From positions 1 to 64,000 of the forward strand of contig JAECUM010001767.1 in the NCBI GenBank assembly GCA_016617855.1: 64,000 nt of DNA, written 5' to 3'. A program made the translations under genes and the position numbers. The stretch comes from Megalonaias nervosa. Taxonomy: Eukaryota > Mollusca > Bivalvia > Unionida > Unionidae. Positions 13,123 through 26,520 of this stretch are shown here, piece by piece; the first letter of the stretch is position 1; each line of letters begins with the position of its first letter. The notes under the pieces are model-generated. The model did not search any database. It was not told where the DNA came from and saw only the letters and a program-made list of their open reading frames with translations.

Positions 13123-13938
13123 AATGTAAGGAGAATGGGCGGGTATGTGGATCCAGCTGTGTTTTTTTTTGTATTTCCCAATAAAAACTGACATGGCCGG
13201 GTACCTGGATTCAGTTGTACCTGGCAAAATTTCCCTACTCATCCATCCCTAAAGGATTTGCATTTTATAAAAGGCTGAGATGACATTGTGGATTTTACAA
13301 GATAGGAGCCTGTGTCAATTAAAGGCTGACAGACCAGCATATTATTAAAAATTTATTAGATCAATCATGTCTACATGCATGTAGCATAGTAAATGAAGTG
13401 TGGTCTATTTCCTAGGCATTGGTGTAAATGTATTTACATGTCCTATTTTAAGTTCAAGACCTGGGCCAGTGTACAAATAACTTAACCTGTTTACTGGTTT
13501 CCACTTCAGTGACCACCTTTATAAGCTGCCATTGGAATTTGTCCCACTTCATTGACATGTCCTTCACTACCTACTATTTAAATTGTCTTGAGAGTGAGAG
13601 ACATATATATATAGTTTTCTTCGGTCTGACACAAATATTCCATTCTCATTTTTCATTGCTGCATTAAATTATATGGCATATATCAGGACTGTAGTAACCC
13701 CACAAAACTTTGCAAGTTTCTTAATTGTGGCACAGATTAATATGTAATGAATGAAATACTGTTGCCTCATTTTTATTCCTCAGATTTTCAGTGTTTTTTT
13801 ATCGTATTACCAAGTGTTGTGTATATCTATATTTTTTATAACTCTTGGTAAATGATTTTATCTCATTTGTGTAATTTTTATTCATGGCTGTAAATTGTAT
13901 AGGTTATCTCTTGTTAGATTTTGCCTACCTGACTAGGG

Positions 13939-14453
13939 TCATCTTCGCTGGCCAAGGTTCCGATGTGATAACTCTATCATCACCTTGACGTATCGAGCAT
14001 ATATTTTTGTGCTTCGGGTCTGAATTTCATTGGATGCGGCGGCAAATCCACTGCATGCAATCAAAATTAACTTGTTGAGATGTGAACACTGTTCCTACAT
14101 GATTGAGACAAGGGGAGCAAACAACTTGAATGGACTGATAAATAAGCACTTTTCCACTGCTGGTCCGTGTTTGTACAAGTACCTTTCACTCAATTATACC
14201 TGTAATGGCTTCCCTGTTGTACATAGTCATACATTCGATGTTAAACTTCCAAAGTATCCTTTTTCATCAATTGCTTATACCATTTTCGGTCGATATACAA
14301 TGCACCACACTGTTGGTTAGTTGGCATTACATACTCAGGGAGGCAACTCATGAAATCCAGTAGATGTCGCTAGGACAAAGCACCATTATATCTGTTTGAT
14401 CTGCCTAGGTGTAGATAGAGTTATCATATTGGAACCTTGGCTAGGGAAGATGG
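13939..14453 (+). mobile_element. Non-autonomous TIR transposon (MITE family D), copy 1
   Basis: The ends are inverted repeats of about 45 bp with the core GCCAAGGTTCC(G/A)ATRTG. The left arm is at 13950-13990 and the right arm at 14407-14441. An inverted copy of similar length lies at 55473-55983, and the interiors align throughout. No transposase is encoded; an open frame of 96 codons at 14030-14320 has no known motif and is not conserved as an open frame in the other copy. Confidence 0.85.
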
Positions 14454-15395
14454 ACTAGAGTCAGCTTTAGGAATATTAAGAGTGTAAATAAATGCTTACA
14501 TACATCTTGACATTTGCTAATAATAGAATGTTTGTGAGAATCTTCCTTTTTCCCATTGCACAGATCATTTAAGATGGTTCTAGAAGAATTAAGTAAATTC
14601 TTATTGGATGAGTTAGGTCACATGAATAGGTATTTTAAAACATTAGAATGAGTAGTGTGGTCTGTCACGTGGGAGTAAGTTGTGAAATATAGTTGTAATA
14701 GAAGGTTTATATAAAGAGAGAACTAAGCAATCAGATTTCATTCCTACCTTGGAGTCATTTCTCATTTCTTGTGTTCCTGTTGTAACATCAAGTCTGCAGA
14801 AGTGTTTTTTGTTGTACTTAGATAGTTTTGGAGAAGAAAACATTTCTTTGGACTGTTCAGTGGAAATAGAAAGCACTATTTTTTGTGTGAGCATATTTTT
14901 TATTCAGGAACTGTTATTCAGAGGAGTTCTGGACAATGCCATTTTGACAATGTCACGATTTTTGGTGGACCAGTACATTTCCAATTCTGAAACTTAAACA
15001 AAACATTTCATTTTTTTGGACTTTCATAGAACTTGTCAGGATTATTTTGGATTCACTTTATAATATTTTGAATTCACTTAATGATACTACCAGTTCCTCT
15101 CACATTTTTATTTACAACATGATAATTAAATTATTTGTTAAGTTGTACAAAACTTGTTGGTTTTGCTTCTTTCTGTTACATAGTTTATGACCATAGAGTC
15201 GTAACACAAGTATAAGCCAGGAGAACAGTTGTCAGCGTTAAATTGGTGTATGCCTTTTCAGTTCGATCCTTATTTGTACATGATAAAAAGTGGACAAAGA
15301 AAATACTCCCCCAAACCACATAATCAGTATATAAAAATTGCAGTAAATAGCCAGTGTTTTTTTAAATTATTTTTTAAGAGACATATGGTTTAGAG
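14454..15395. other. Non-coding stretch, nothing recognised
   Basis: A+T-rich sequence with only short chance frames. I see no repeat or transposon ends. Confidence 0.5.
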
Positions 15396-15399
15396 ATTT

Positions 15400-16410
15400 G
15401 AATGACCTAGCTACTCTACAGCTTCTAATTTGCAGCCATCAGCAAAATCCTAATATGGATAACCAAGACCTAGTTACTCTACAGCTTATAGTTAACAACC
15501 ATCATCAAAACCCTAATACGGATAACCAAGGCCTAGCTACTCTTCAGCTACCAGTTTGCAACCATCAGCAAAACCCTAATACAGATAACCAAGGTCAAGC
15601 TACTGTACAGCTTGCAGTTAGCAACCATCAGCAAAACCCTAATACAGATAACCAAGGCCTAGATACTCTACAGCTTGCAGGTAGCAACCATCAGTAAAAC
15701 CCTTATATGGATAACCAGTCTAGCTACTCTTCAGCTTCCAGTTTGCAACCATCAGTAAAACCCTAATACAGATAACCAAGGCCTAGATACTCTTCAGCTT
15801 GCAGGTAGCAACCTTCAGTAAAACCCTTATATGGATAACCAGTCTAGCTACTCTTCAGCTTCCAGTTTGCAACCATCAGTAAAATCCTTATATGGATATC
15901 CAAGGTCTAGCTACTTCACAACTTACAGTTAGCAGCCATCAGCAGAGGTGTAGCGAAGGTGTGGCAAGACACCGCATGTGCTGTGAGTGCCACTTGAAAG
16001 GGGGGGGGGCCAAAATCGGTGAGCAGAACATAGTTTTTTATACTTTCAAAGCTTTGATAGGGACACAATTTTAGTTCTTGCCATGGTTCTTGCCGTGGAC
16101 GCCACTTTGATAGGGGCACAATTTTAGTTCTTGCCGTGGGCGCTATATGTCCTCACTATGCCTCTGACCATCAATAAAACCCTAATACCGATAACCCAGG
16201 TCTAGCTACTTCAGCTTCAGTTAGCAGATATCAACAAAACCCTTATACAGATAACCAAGGTCTAGCTACTGTACAGCTTCTAGTTAGCAACCATCAGTAA
16301 AACCCTAATACAGATAACCAAGGTCTAGCCACATTACAGCTTCCATTTAGTAACCATCATTAAAACCTTGTCAGTATGAATAACATTGGCCTAGATACTT
16401 TACAGATCCC
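15400..16410 (+). repeat. 63-bp minisatellite, interrupted
   Basis: The unit runs CCTAGCTACTCTACAGCTT, a variable AGTTAGCAACCATCAG part, then AAACCCTAATACAGATAACC. Because 63 is a multiple of three, the first five units stay open for 99 codons (15398-15697) as a 21-residue repeat containing NHQQNPNTDNQG. Later units carry stops and length changes. About 220 bp of unrelated sequence (15947-16165) interrupt the array. I regard the open frame as a by-product of the period. Confidence 0.9.
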
Positions 16411-17095
16411 GAAATGTCTGGCTCACACAATAGCCAATTTTATTCATTTACATGAATGGTATCGGATGGATGGATGGATAGTTGTTATGAAAATTGATGC
16501 TGGAGTTGCTTCTATTCACCTGCAAATTAATGCTTTCTATGGCAAGCATGAATCAAATGCTGACTGCATTTTTATTTACTTCTTAGCTGTACCACAATGA
16601 GAACAATGACACCCTATTTATTAGCTTTCTGTTTGAACAGATCGATTAACTTTACTGGCATATGGCAAATAGGGTGTGTTGGATGCAAATTTAACTGGTC
16701 TAATTGTGTTAGGTATAGCAAAGTAAGCAGGCTACATTTATCAGAGGGCAGTAAAAAGGAAAATTGTTATTTGGAAATAATGCATATTTACAGTTAGTGG
16801 TGTAATGATGTCAGTTTATTGGTATGCAGTTATGCACTACTGCATCACAATTTGTATCAGTGCAAATTTTCCAGTATTGATATTTTAACCCAGATGGTCA
16901 ATCAGCTTGACAGGTTGTGGAAATATTTTTTTTGTACTGAAAATATTACTTGGTATTATGAAAGTACATAATAAGCACTTTAATGCAAGCTTTAGCCATC
17001 ATGGTTCACAGTCAGTCGCTGCTGTATGTGCCTAAACTAGATATTCTTCAATAAGCAGGCAATGAATGCATGCAGAATTATTAGTAAGACTGACC
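16411..17095. other. Non-coding stretch, nothing recognised
   Basis: A+T-rich DNA with short frames only. A GGAT run near 16466 is too short to call. Confidence 0.45.
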
Positions 17096-17405
17096 ACTCT
17101 GGTGGCCTAGTGGTTAGAGCATCTGCCTCAGATGCGGGAGGTCGTGGGTTCAAATCCCAGCTGAGTCATACCAAAGACTTATAAAAATGGTACTAACAGC
17201 TGCCTCGCTAGGCACTTAGCATTAAAAGATTAGTGTTAGGACTGGTTGGCCTGGTGTCAGGATAATGTGACTGCTGGGACATCATGTTGCATGTCTGCAG
17301 CATGATGCCCCAGTGCTAGACATCGCTTTAAAGTCCCACTCTGCAGACATTATAGCAGTGTGACTGAAAAATTGTTAAAGTTATGTTAAAACTCCAAATC
17401 ACACA
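17096..17405 (+). mobile_element. tRNA-derived SINE, family 1, full-length head
   Basis: Box A (TGGCCTAGTGG, 17103-17113) and box B (GGTTCAAATCC, 17147-17157) of the RNA polymerase III promoter are both intact. The tRNA-like region is followed by about 240 bp of unrelated body and a CACACA tail. The body matches the copy at 8780-9073. The acceptor stem does not pair, so it is a SINE and not a tRNA gene. A target duplication could not be defined. Confidence 0.88.
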
Positions 17406-17879
17406 CACATACTTGCAAAACCACCAAGATAGCTCATGATATCAGAATATGATATATTAATTTAAGCATCTTCTTGGCATTTCAAGCCAAAATGAGTCCA
17501 GAAAGCACTCATCAGATGGTTTTCAAAATGTTTAGCTTGGTAGCATGACATGTTGAAATACAGCAGTTTATATTGCAGTATATTGCAATAGAAGTTTAGC
17601 TAACAGTACTCAACCCAATTTACAATCTTTCTTTGATATGAGACATCAAGCTTTTTTCCAGTCATTTTATTTAAAGCAAAACTCATTTGTCATTTCTAAT
17701 TCTGTTCACATATGGTATTTTTCCATTAGAATGTAGGAATATAAAACCAACATGGCATGGTGGAAGTCTGCGTGAAATAGAAACCTGTTTACAGTATTTG
17801 ATGTTGAGTAGAATATGCATCAGCTTGGTAACTCTGCTCCCTCCTTATTTTGGTGACGAAGGGTGTTCCCCCCCCTTCT

Positions 17880-18700
17880 GCATGTCATGGGTACATTATA
17901 CATTGTTTATTATCACATCATATCATGTGTACATTATACGTTTTTCACAGTTAATCATGTCATGAGTACATTATTCATAGTTTACTATAACATGTCATGG
18001 GTACATTATACATAGTTTACCATTACATCATTTCATGGGTACATTGTGCATGTTTATTATTACAAGATGTCATGGGTACATTATTAATAGTGTACTATTA
18101 CAACATGTCACGGGTACATTGTGCATTGTTTACTATTACAACATGTCATGGGTGTATCATACATAGTTTACTTTTTCATCATGTCATGGGTATGTTATAC
18201 ATAGTTTGCTTTTACATCATGTCATGGGTACATGAGACATAGTTTACTATTACAAGATGTCATGGGTACATTATTCATACTTTACTATTACATTATGTCA
18301 TAGGTACATTATACATAGCATACTATTACAAGATGTCATGGGTACATTGTGCATGTTTACTATTACAACATGTCATGGGTACATTATTCATAGTTTACTA
18401 TTACATCATGTCATGGGTACATTATACATAGTTTACTTTTGCGTCATGCGATGAGTACATGATACATAATTTACTATTACAACATGTCATGGGTTCATTA
18501 TACATAGTTTACCAGTTCATCATGTCATGGGTACATTATACATAGTTTACAATAACATGTCATGGGTACATTGTGCATAGTTTACTATTAATACATGTCA
18601 TGGGTACATTATTCGTAGTTTACTATTACAACATTTCATGGGTACATTATACATAGTTTACCATTACATCATGTCTTGAGTACATTACAAATAGCTTACC
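17880..18700 (+). repeat. Minisatellite, 37-38-bp unit, about 22 copies
   Basis: The unit is built from CATGTCATGGGTACATTAT, ACATAGTTTAC and TATTACA. Copies differ by single bases and small indels. The frames that open across it (17997-18242 and 18257-18454) simply translate the repeat. Confidence 0.93.
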
Positions 18701-19959
18701 ATCAGACATTTAATGATACCTACTTTGTCCTAAATGAAAATGGTGTCAAGTTGACATCCAGCATATGCACCACAGCAGCTAATTTGAAAATCTTGCGATC
18801 ACTCTAGAATGCCAATGCTTCCCACACTTAGCAGTTAAAAGGAAGAAATCATCTTATTTTGAATTCTGGAAATTCTTTTCAATAAGAAGAGCATCAGTCC
18901 TTCGATGGACTACAGTTTGTTATATGTTAATCATTGCAGTAGGTTAAAATTTTCAGAGGAATCAATTATCCATTGCACCAGATCATCAAGGCACATTGTG
19001 GACATTTGTGGCCAACGTTTTAAAATGTCTTCTTGCATGTGTATTAAAATGATTCATCAGATTGGATTCTTGCAAACATGTATCTGTTCAGAATATCTTT
19101 TAGAAAAGACAGTTTTTAATTCTGAAAATGTTCGCTCATTTGTAGACCAAGAATACAACATGTAATTAATGTAATGAGATTTTTTTGAATGCTTAGTTTG
19201 ATCACCTACTTTTGTAGACAAAATAATTAAACATATCATTGATAACACCCTGAAATTTATTCACCAAATGTTGTGAAATACACAATGAACATTTTTTTTC
19301 TCAAACATATTAAATGTCGTTTTTATTTTGTAATGACAGATAAGACCAACAAGTTACACTGAATAAGATCCTGTACTTGTCAAATAATTTGGTATACATG
19401 TATTTAAGTATATTTCTTGTTTAGCTCTCGTGACAGTGGCTTCTTTGATGAAGTGGTTCAGAAAAGAGAATGCTTAAGTTAAAAAAACAATGCAAAAAAA
19501 ATTCCCACCCGAAACATGTTATTTGACCTAAGACTTGGATTAGATTTGAAGAAGTGTAAGTATGGTCATTCAGTGTGTGTGTCAGAAGATATGTTTTGTT
19601 TCTTATGGACTTCATCTTTTGTAGGAAAGTAATTTTGTTTATCTTGCTAAACAATTTCATCTGTTTTGACCTTGTCATGTTAATGATTTTACACTGTTTA
19701 CCTTATTCTGTATATGCCTTTTTGGGGAAAACTTTTGCAACATCACCTGTTATTTCCTCTCTCATGCATTTTTACTTTTGGCTGAAAGATTTGTGCTTTG
19801 GAGAATTTTGGCAGATGTTTTGACTTAAAATTTTTGGTACTATCTCAATCAGAAGTTAGGATGTCAAACCAAAAATGTACATGTAATCTCTCTTCTAACA
19901 GGCAAGATCTGTGCCTCTTAATATGTTGGTGAAACCATTGATTTCAGAAAATGAATGAA
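18701..19959. other. Non-coding stretch, nothing recognised
   Basis: Short open frames only (85 codons at most), none with a recognisable motif. Confidence 0.5.
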
Positions 19960-20460
19960 CAGGGATTTACAAATCCATTTCCCCAACTCCCAGGACAAGC
20001 TCAAATTCGGTTCAGGCAAGCTTAGATTTGCAAGGCTGTAGCCCACGAGCAAGTCCACAAAATTGAGAGAGGGGGTACAAGATACAAAAAATTTATTGAA
20101 TGTCGGTGTCTGGATAAAATACAGTAACTCTGTGCATGCTGATTTTCTGACAAGTGGTCCTTTTGTTCTTTCAGCTATGTCTGCATTTGAACTCTTTCTA
20201 ATCTACATGTCTATCTATGAGTATTATTTACATATACATTTTCGATAATATTATCTATCGGCGTATGGTTGTACAGTGCCAACAGAGATACAGAGGAAAC
20301 ATAAGTTTCAATAAATATAGTGTGATTTCCTTAAAATTTAATTTCGTTTTGTTGTTGGGATAATTATACTTGGGGCAAGCTCAAATTTTCCAAATGCAAG
20401 GTAAATTTTCCAGTCAGATTGCCCCGGGCAAGCTGACTTACATAAATTTGTAAATCCCTG
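19960..20460. mobile_element. hAT-like non-autonomous element, about 500 bp
   Basis: It begins CAGGGATTTACAAAT and ends with the exact inverted ATTTGTAAATCCCTG. The subterminal parts are also inverted around GACAAGC or GGCAAGC and GCTTGCCC. CA..TG ends with a CAGGG start suit hAT elements. The flanks ATGAATGA (before) and ATGAATAA (after) resemble an 8-bp target duplication with one mismatch and a 1-nt offset. Nothing inside resembles a transposase. Confidence 0.75.
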
Positions 20461-20780
20461 ATGAATAACCACAAGAGTCACTTATGCAACAAAATGCGAA
20501 ACTAGCCAACCACTGCAACTCAACTGGTCATTTATTTGAATCCCTTGATATGCTACTCATCGAATCTGACTCGGGGTGCACCAATATATAATGCATATAT
20601 GATGAACAGTAAAGGATACTAGATTTAACAACTCATTAGAAGTTAGGCCTAAATGAAAAAGTCTAACCTTCCTGTGGTATTGAGGCGGAGACTAAATCAA
20701 AGTAAAATGTAAGTTTGATTACTTTGGTGCAACATTTGTATGTAATAGATGAATGTTGTTGTCACTTCATTTGATTTTTT

Positions 20781-20934
20781 GTAGTGGGTTTAGGGTATGT
20801 AAGCATACATCAGCAATATTCATTTGATTTTTTTGTAGTGGGTTTAGGGTATGTAAGCATACATCAGCAATATTCATTTGATTTTTTTGTAGTGGGTTTA
20901 GGGTATGTAAGCATACATCAGCAATATTTTCCAA
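20781..20934 (+). repeat. 54-bp tandem repeat, 3 near-identical copies
   Basis: Units start GTAGTGGGTTTAGGGTATG at 20781, 20835 and 20889. They are identical except for the run of Ts between them. Since 54 is divisible by three, both strands stay open across the array, giving mirror-image 69-codon frames. These are artefacts of the period. Confidence 0.95.
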
Positions 20935-22512
20935 AGTGCATGTCAGGTGAACAGTTGCCAACTTGGAATCATACATGCCCCTTCACAGTTTAACTGATTT
21001 CTATTTTTACATTATATCAGGTGGAGAAGTTTTTGTGTGGCTCCATATAATCAGTATCGTGTCAAACCTGCCATATTCCCAGACAGTGTTTTTTTTTTTG
21101 AGATTCAAAAAATGTTTTGAAGTCTCAAGGGGGTGGTCTTAGTGCATGTGAACCAGAATGCGGCATCATCCAAGTGAGAATAATCTTTTCGTATAAGCCT
21201 ATATAAAATGATTGGAACTTCAACTCTGAATAATAGAAAATAACGTGCCATACATACAAGGAAAAAAAAATAGTTGATAGACTGAACATTGTCAAAACTC
21301 ATCACATTCATACACACAAGTGCAAACACTCACATAATCACAACCACACTGACATTAAATAAAAACATGTACACAAGTTGTCTTTAAAATTCAATGGATG
21401 GCTAAATTTAGACTTAATTTGATGCAGTCTTTGCTGCTCTCTGAAGTTCAGTATTAGGTGTGAAGGTAATGCAAGTGTCATTTGTTCGACCATGAGATAT
21501 GCTAGTCACTATAGAAAAATGAATATTCATCACATTTGGGACTGACCATTTCACAGGGAAGGTGGGGGGGACATTTTATTTTCAAGTTTAATGGGGCCTT
21601 TACAGGTAATATGGCAGTAATAAATGCTTCTGAGGCTTTATCAACATTTATCAGCTATGCAAACAAGAATGTCAACTTATTGCCTTTCAATCAATTTTAT
21701 TGCTAAAGTCATTCTGAAAAGCATGGAGTCAGTTATAGTTGGTATTTTAACAAGAGCAAAAAGAAAATAAGATAGGGAACTAATCTGAATGTTCATTTCA
21801 GCATGTTGAGTATGTTCTGGTTTGTACAGATGTTACATACAGTTGTTACTGCTGTTTTGATAGACTTCATACACTCCGGAATGATTTATGCTGATATGTT
21901 ATTTGCAGCCAGGAATCAGATCCTCTCACAAAGCAAATCTCTGTCAACCAGGAGTTCTGAAATTCAATTTTTGCTGGACTTTGCTTGCTTCAATAATAGC
22001 TTTTTGCTTCTTGAATCACACTAAATGTGTTAGACATTTTGCCTTAAAAAATGAATTACTCTTGAATACTATTCTGACATCTGAAATAATTATGTTTAGT
22101 GTTTTATATATGGAGTAAAGTCCGATTAAAAATAAAAACATTGTCATTCAAAGCAGTGATGCATAATAACTTTACTCTTCAACACACATCTCCTTCATTT
22201 AAATTTAACTCAGAATAAATTGGATTGATCCACTTTGTGAACTTTACCACAGCATTCATCAAAAGAATTAACACCACACCATAGTCGGCAAATTTTGTAA
22301 TATGTAAAATGGTAGTTGTTTATACCCCACTGCTTTACCCTTTAATTGCATCTGTGATAATTAGCAGTATAAACTGCCCCAAGGATAGTTTTACACTGTT
22401 TACCTTTTATATAGGCAACAAATCAAAACATAACCATGTCAAAGGGTTTGGAAGAAAAAATAGCAAGTTTTTAGCATGACTCATGTTGTGGCAGGTATGT
22501 TGTGTTGATGTG
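20935..22512. other. Non-coding stretch, nothing recognised
   Basis: Short frames only, with no repeat structure seen. Confidence 0.5.
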
Positions 22513-22559
22513 ATATATATATATATATAGATATATATATATATATATAATATATATAT
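22513..22559. repeat. Imperfect (TA)n tract
   Basis: A TA run broken by AGAT and by a single-base slip. Confidence 0.9.
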
Positions 22560-24014
22560 GCAAGACCTTCCCGCAAAACCAGTATTATATATATAACATC
22601 TTGCATTAAATGCATTTCAATGTAGCAGAAGCACAAAACATAGCAGTGTTACATGTTGGTTTAGCTGTCAGAAGAACATTGGATGTACCTCTGTCCAATT
22701 ATATTACTCAGGATAAGGGGAATTTATGGCTGACACTGCCAGCTTGGGATGGGAGAATGTCCAGTGGTTTCATTCAAGGTGTAACACCATTATATCCCCA
22801 CCCACCCAGTCTTCAGATTCACTCATCAACATAGGTACATGGACTGGATGTCCAGCATTGTAAAGGCTTAGTAGGGCAGCAGTGTCACAGCAGTTCATGT
22901 TTTCACAATACTTCTATTGTTTGTAAATAGGCTAAACTTAGATTGTTTCTCTTGATTGGACTTTTGTCAGGCTATAATCAAGAGAAACGGGCAAAACAAG
23001 TGTGTTAGAGGATGCAGTTTTACAGTAGAGGATGCAGTTTTACAGTATTTCCATAAGAAAGACATTGATAGAAATAATGTAAGACAGATATTTATATTTC
23101 CAACTAGAGGAAATCACACTGATTAGAATAATAGATTCTGAAGTTTTATTGGTCTCAAAATCTGATCTTTATTAAAATAAGGGTGGGGTGTGGAATATGG
23201 GAAATGTACATGAATACATAGATCGAGCCTGTATTATATATACTTGTCAATAAATGCAAGATTGAAATTGTGGCTTTTAATGCCTGCATGTACATGTATC
23301 TTAGAGCATTAGTCTGAAATTTAGTATGTAGACTGTTCATTTAGAGGTCAGACTTTATGTATTATGCAAGCAGCATAGATCCCAAATTGTTGCTGCATAA
23401 TGGGTCAGGAGATCAGGTATCATAATGCTGCTCATTTTGCTCTAGAATTTTACCATGTGCCAGAATATAAAAAAGTGAAGGTTTTGCCTAAAGGCACATG
23501 CCCTTTACTTAACAATAAACCATGCAAGGTTACTTAAATGTTCCCAAACCCATTAGTGAACTGTTTAGGTGTAGTTTGAAACATTCTGTAGAAATCAGTC
23601 TTTGCAGTATCACTTGAAGTGCAGTTATAAGTTCAAGCAAGGTTAGTCAAGTGATTGCAGTAAGATAAAAGATAAATGTTAGTGATGTAAAAGTTGTTAC
23701 CTTAGCTGAGAAAGTATATAGTAATTAAGTCAGTGGCAGGTTGATAATGAGAAGGTTGAGCAATAATATTGAATAATCTTTGCAAGCACATATTAAATTA
23801 TCAAGAAAAATATTGTAAATGTTTGATTCATGCCTTTTTTGAATTTGGTTTCATATTTTGTTGTATGTTTCCTGTGTTAGTTATCTCTGTGCATGTATAG
23901 TGCATATCACCATCTATTATTTTTGTATGTGTTGAAGATGGTTGATATTTTCTTTTCCAGTTTTATAAATTTGGACATGGCTCATCATTATTCAACCTTA
24001 TGTTCTTTGAACTA
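22560..24014. other. Non-coding stretch, nothing recognised
   Basis: Apart from a 20-bp direct duplication near 23013-23046 (GAGGATGCAGTTTTACAGTA) I see nothing supportable. Confidence 0.5.
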
Positions 24015-24924
24015 CTATAACTAGGGCTCTCAGATATAAAAAGTGAGGAGAAGGGAGATCTTTCTGCGATGAATAACTATAGACCTGTATCAGTTTTATC
24101 ATTAGTGTCAAAGATTTTAGAAAGATATGTTTTGTAGTGAATTCAGAAACATCCTGGAAAGATTTAATTTAACATTCACAACAATCAGGCTTTTGTGAAG
24201 GGCATTCATGTCAGACTTCACCAACTAGAATGGTGGATGATTGTTTAACAGCAATGGATCAAGGTAATCTTCATTGGCAGTGTTTCTTGACCTTATAAAG
24301 GCTTTTGACCTTGTCACTAAATCTTCCTGGAAAAGCTCAGCTTACATTAAGTTCACCATGAAAGCTTAACTTGGTTTCAAATCTGTCTTGAAGGCAGACA
24401 ACAAGTTGCTATTGTAAATAAACTTTCAGGTAAGAAACCTATAAAGTCAGGTGTTCCAGAAAAGGATCAGTTATTGGACCATTACTCTTTGAGTTGTACA
24501 TCGATGATTTACCATATCACAGTGAGCTATCTGCCACCAACATGTTTGCAGATGACATATAACATTGGATCAACAGGCCATGAGATTAGCAATAAATGAA
24601 ATAAACATTTTCTGGAGCCAAACTATGCATTTCCATACCACCTTATATAAATTCACCTGACTCATTCCAAGCTTCTTAGTCAACATCTACAGAAACAATT
24701 TTTGTTTAACTCAGTACTACTAATGTTTACACATGATCGCTACTGCTGTTTGTGTGAATCTGGTATGTATTCGTCCTTAAAATCTTGTGCATATATTATC
24801 GTAGCTGAGTAGCAGTTGTCTAGTTTTTAATAGCACATATGTATTTTTTTTTTACAAATGTTATTGTAGAAGACCTCATGGAAGATTGGTCAGTGTACCA
24901 AGTTAGCTTAATCTTGAAATAAAG

Positions 24925-24958
<34 letters not shown>
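24015..24958 (+). pseudogene. CR1/L2/jockey-type LINE reverse transcriptase remnant
   Basis: Shifted pieces read, in order, NNYRPVSVLSLVSKILERYV (about 24073-24132), then KAFDLV, GRQQVAIVNKLSGKKPIKSG, then IGPLLFELYIDDLPY and MFADDI (near 24540-24560). These are the fingers and palm motifs of a non-LTR reverse transcriptase. Every segment is separated by a frameshift or stop. The 3' end is an (ATT)n tail at 24924-24958, as in CR1/L2-type LINEs. The copy is dead and 5'-truncated. Confidence 0.87.
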
Positions 24959-25734
24959 CATAGACAAATAGATTGGTTGAGTTTCTCTTGGGTGGATGGA
25001 TGCATAGATGCATGCATGGACAGGATCTCACAGTATATTAGTATAATCTTGGCTGTATAGTGAGGACAGAGGTAAAGGATGAAGAAGGCAAGATCATTAT
25101 GATACAAATTCAGAGTTTAAATATAAATCACACTTTTTTAAGAAGTCAAAGACTTTTCCTGGAGCATAATCATGGAATACATTCCATATCCAAAACTGTT
25201 GCATTCGTTAGTTGTTTTCAGTAGGGTTATGCCCAGTCACTTTATTGTGTTTACTCATTTGGATCAAAACCCTGTTAATTATACCATGGCTGTTTATGAC
25301 AGTTAATGCCTGAAGGTTATAACAAGACCTTCATACAGTCATTGAGTGGCTGGTGTATAAATAGGTTACTATGTCAAAGATCAGTAGCAGCCTTAGTAAC
25401 ACCTAGGGTTATGAGGTCAATATATGTGATAAACCCCTAATTATATGACTTAACTAATTGGTGAGCTATCTGTATTCAGAGTTCCAGATAGGAATTAACC
25501 ACATAGGGGAGAGAATAAGGGCAAATTTAGCACAAGGAGCACATTTTTTGAAGAAAAGGGAACATATTTGTAACATGGGCATTCCTGGGCAATAAAAGGA
25601 CTTGATGTCATTATTGAAATGTAGACTTTAGTCATTTTGGATGTTGAAACAGATGAAAGTACATTTATAAGTTTATCTTACATGGAATAAACACAAAATA
25701 AAAAGAATTGATGGAATACAACAGTTAACTGGTA
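24959..25734. other. Non-coding stretch, nothing recognised
   Basis: No repeat ends and no credible frame. Confidence 0.45.
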
Positions 25735-26520
25735 GAGGCACAGCAGAAGGCTCTTGGAGAGCAGATGTTGGGACTAGTAGGGCACTGAAGGCAGAGGGGA
25801 TAAGGAACTGCAGGCACTGGTGATGGGGCATGGGTAGAGATGGAACACCCCAGTTTGTATTAAGCTGAATCATTGTTTTTCTAAATATTATCAGATCACA
25901 CATGGCAGAAGGGAAGGCACTCAAGGTGGAGTAACATGGAACACCGCTCTTTTTGTCTTGCTGAATCACAGTTTACCTAAGTGTTAGCGGTGCCAGGTGT
26001 CAGAGTGGTCTAAAGTGCTCACATTTACCAATCACTGCCGTCCCACCTCTGTCTGTAGGTTCAAGTCTTAGGCATGGCCAATGTAGTTATGTTAGCAAGC
26101 TTGCTAGTAGCTTCCATTGGGTCAGTGGTTCTTACCAGAGTTTTCCTGGGTTCTTCCTCCAACAGTTATGCTCGCCACCATGCATAGCCATGTGCTGAAA
26201 AATGGCATTAAAACCAGACAACATCCTAAATGTTATCAAACAAGGCAGAAATGATGGCACTAAAGATGGGTTGGGGTGGAATGCCCCTGTTTCTGTCTAG
26301 CTGAATCTCAGTTTATCTAAATGTTGCCTGATACCCCACAGCAAAAGGGATGCCACTAAAGGCGGTGTGTGGGGTGGTGGTGGTAGAGTTACCGTTCCTG
26401 TTGCTGAATCTTTGTCTAAATATTATCTGATCACACCATGCAGGAGGAATGGCACTAAAGGAAAACCCCTCTGTTTCTGTTGAGCTGAATCACTGTTTTC
26501 TTAATTGTTAACCAATCAAA
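25735..26520 (+). repeat. Degenerate tandem repeat of about 115 bp, split by a SINE
   Basis: Blocks such as CTAAATATTATC(T/A)GATCACAC, GGCACTAAAGG, and GTTGAGCTGAATCACTGTTTT recur in the same order about five times. The array is interrupted by the SINE at 25988-26222. Confidence 0.8.
25988..26222 (+). mobile_element. tRNA-derived SINE, family 2 (older copy)
   Basis: The head has a box A-like TGTCAGAGTGG and a box B-like GGTTCAAGTCT. The body carries GGTTCTTACCAGAGTTTTCC and ends GAAAAATGGCATTAAAACC, shared with the copies at 29856, 41492, 43868 and 44852. The CAA tail is nearly lost. Flanks CCTAAGTGTTA and CCTAAATGTTA look like a target duplication, but both also match the host tandem unit. 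Confidence 0.85.

Noticed and set aside
15398..15697. Repeat protein with 21-residue units
   Set aside because: The open frame follows from a 63-bp period. Later units of the same array carry stops and indels, and no upstream or downstream exon was seen.
17096..17170. A functional tRNA gene
   Set aside because: Boxes A and B are present but the acceptor stem does not pair and the same sequence continues into a repeated body. It is the head of a SINE. The same holds for 44852 and 29856.
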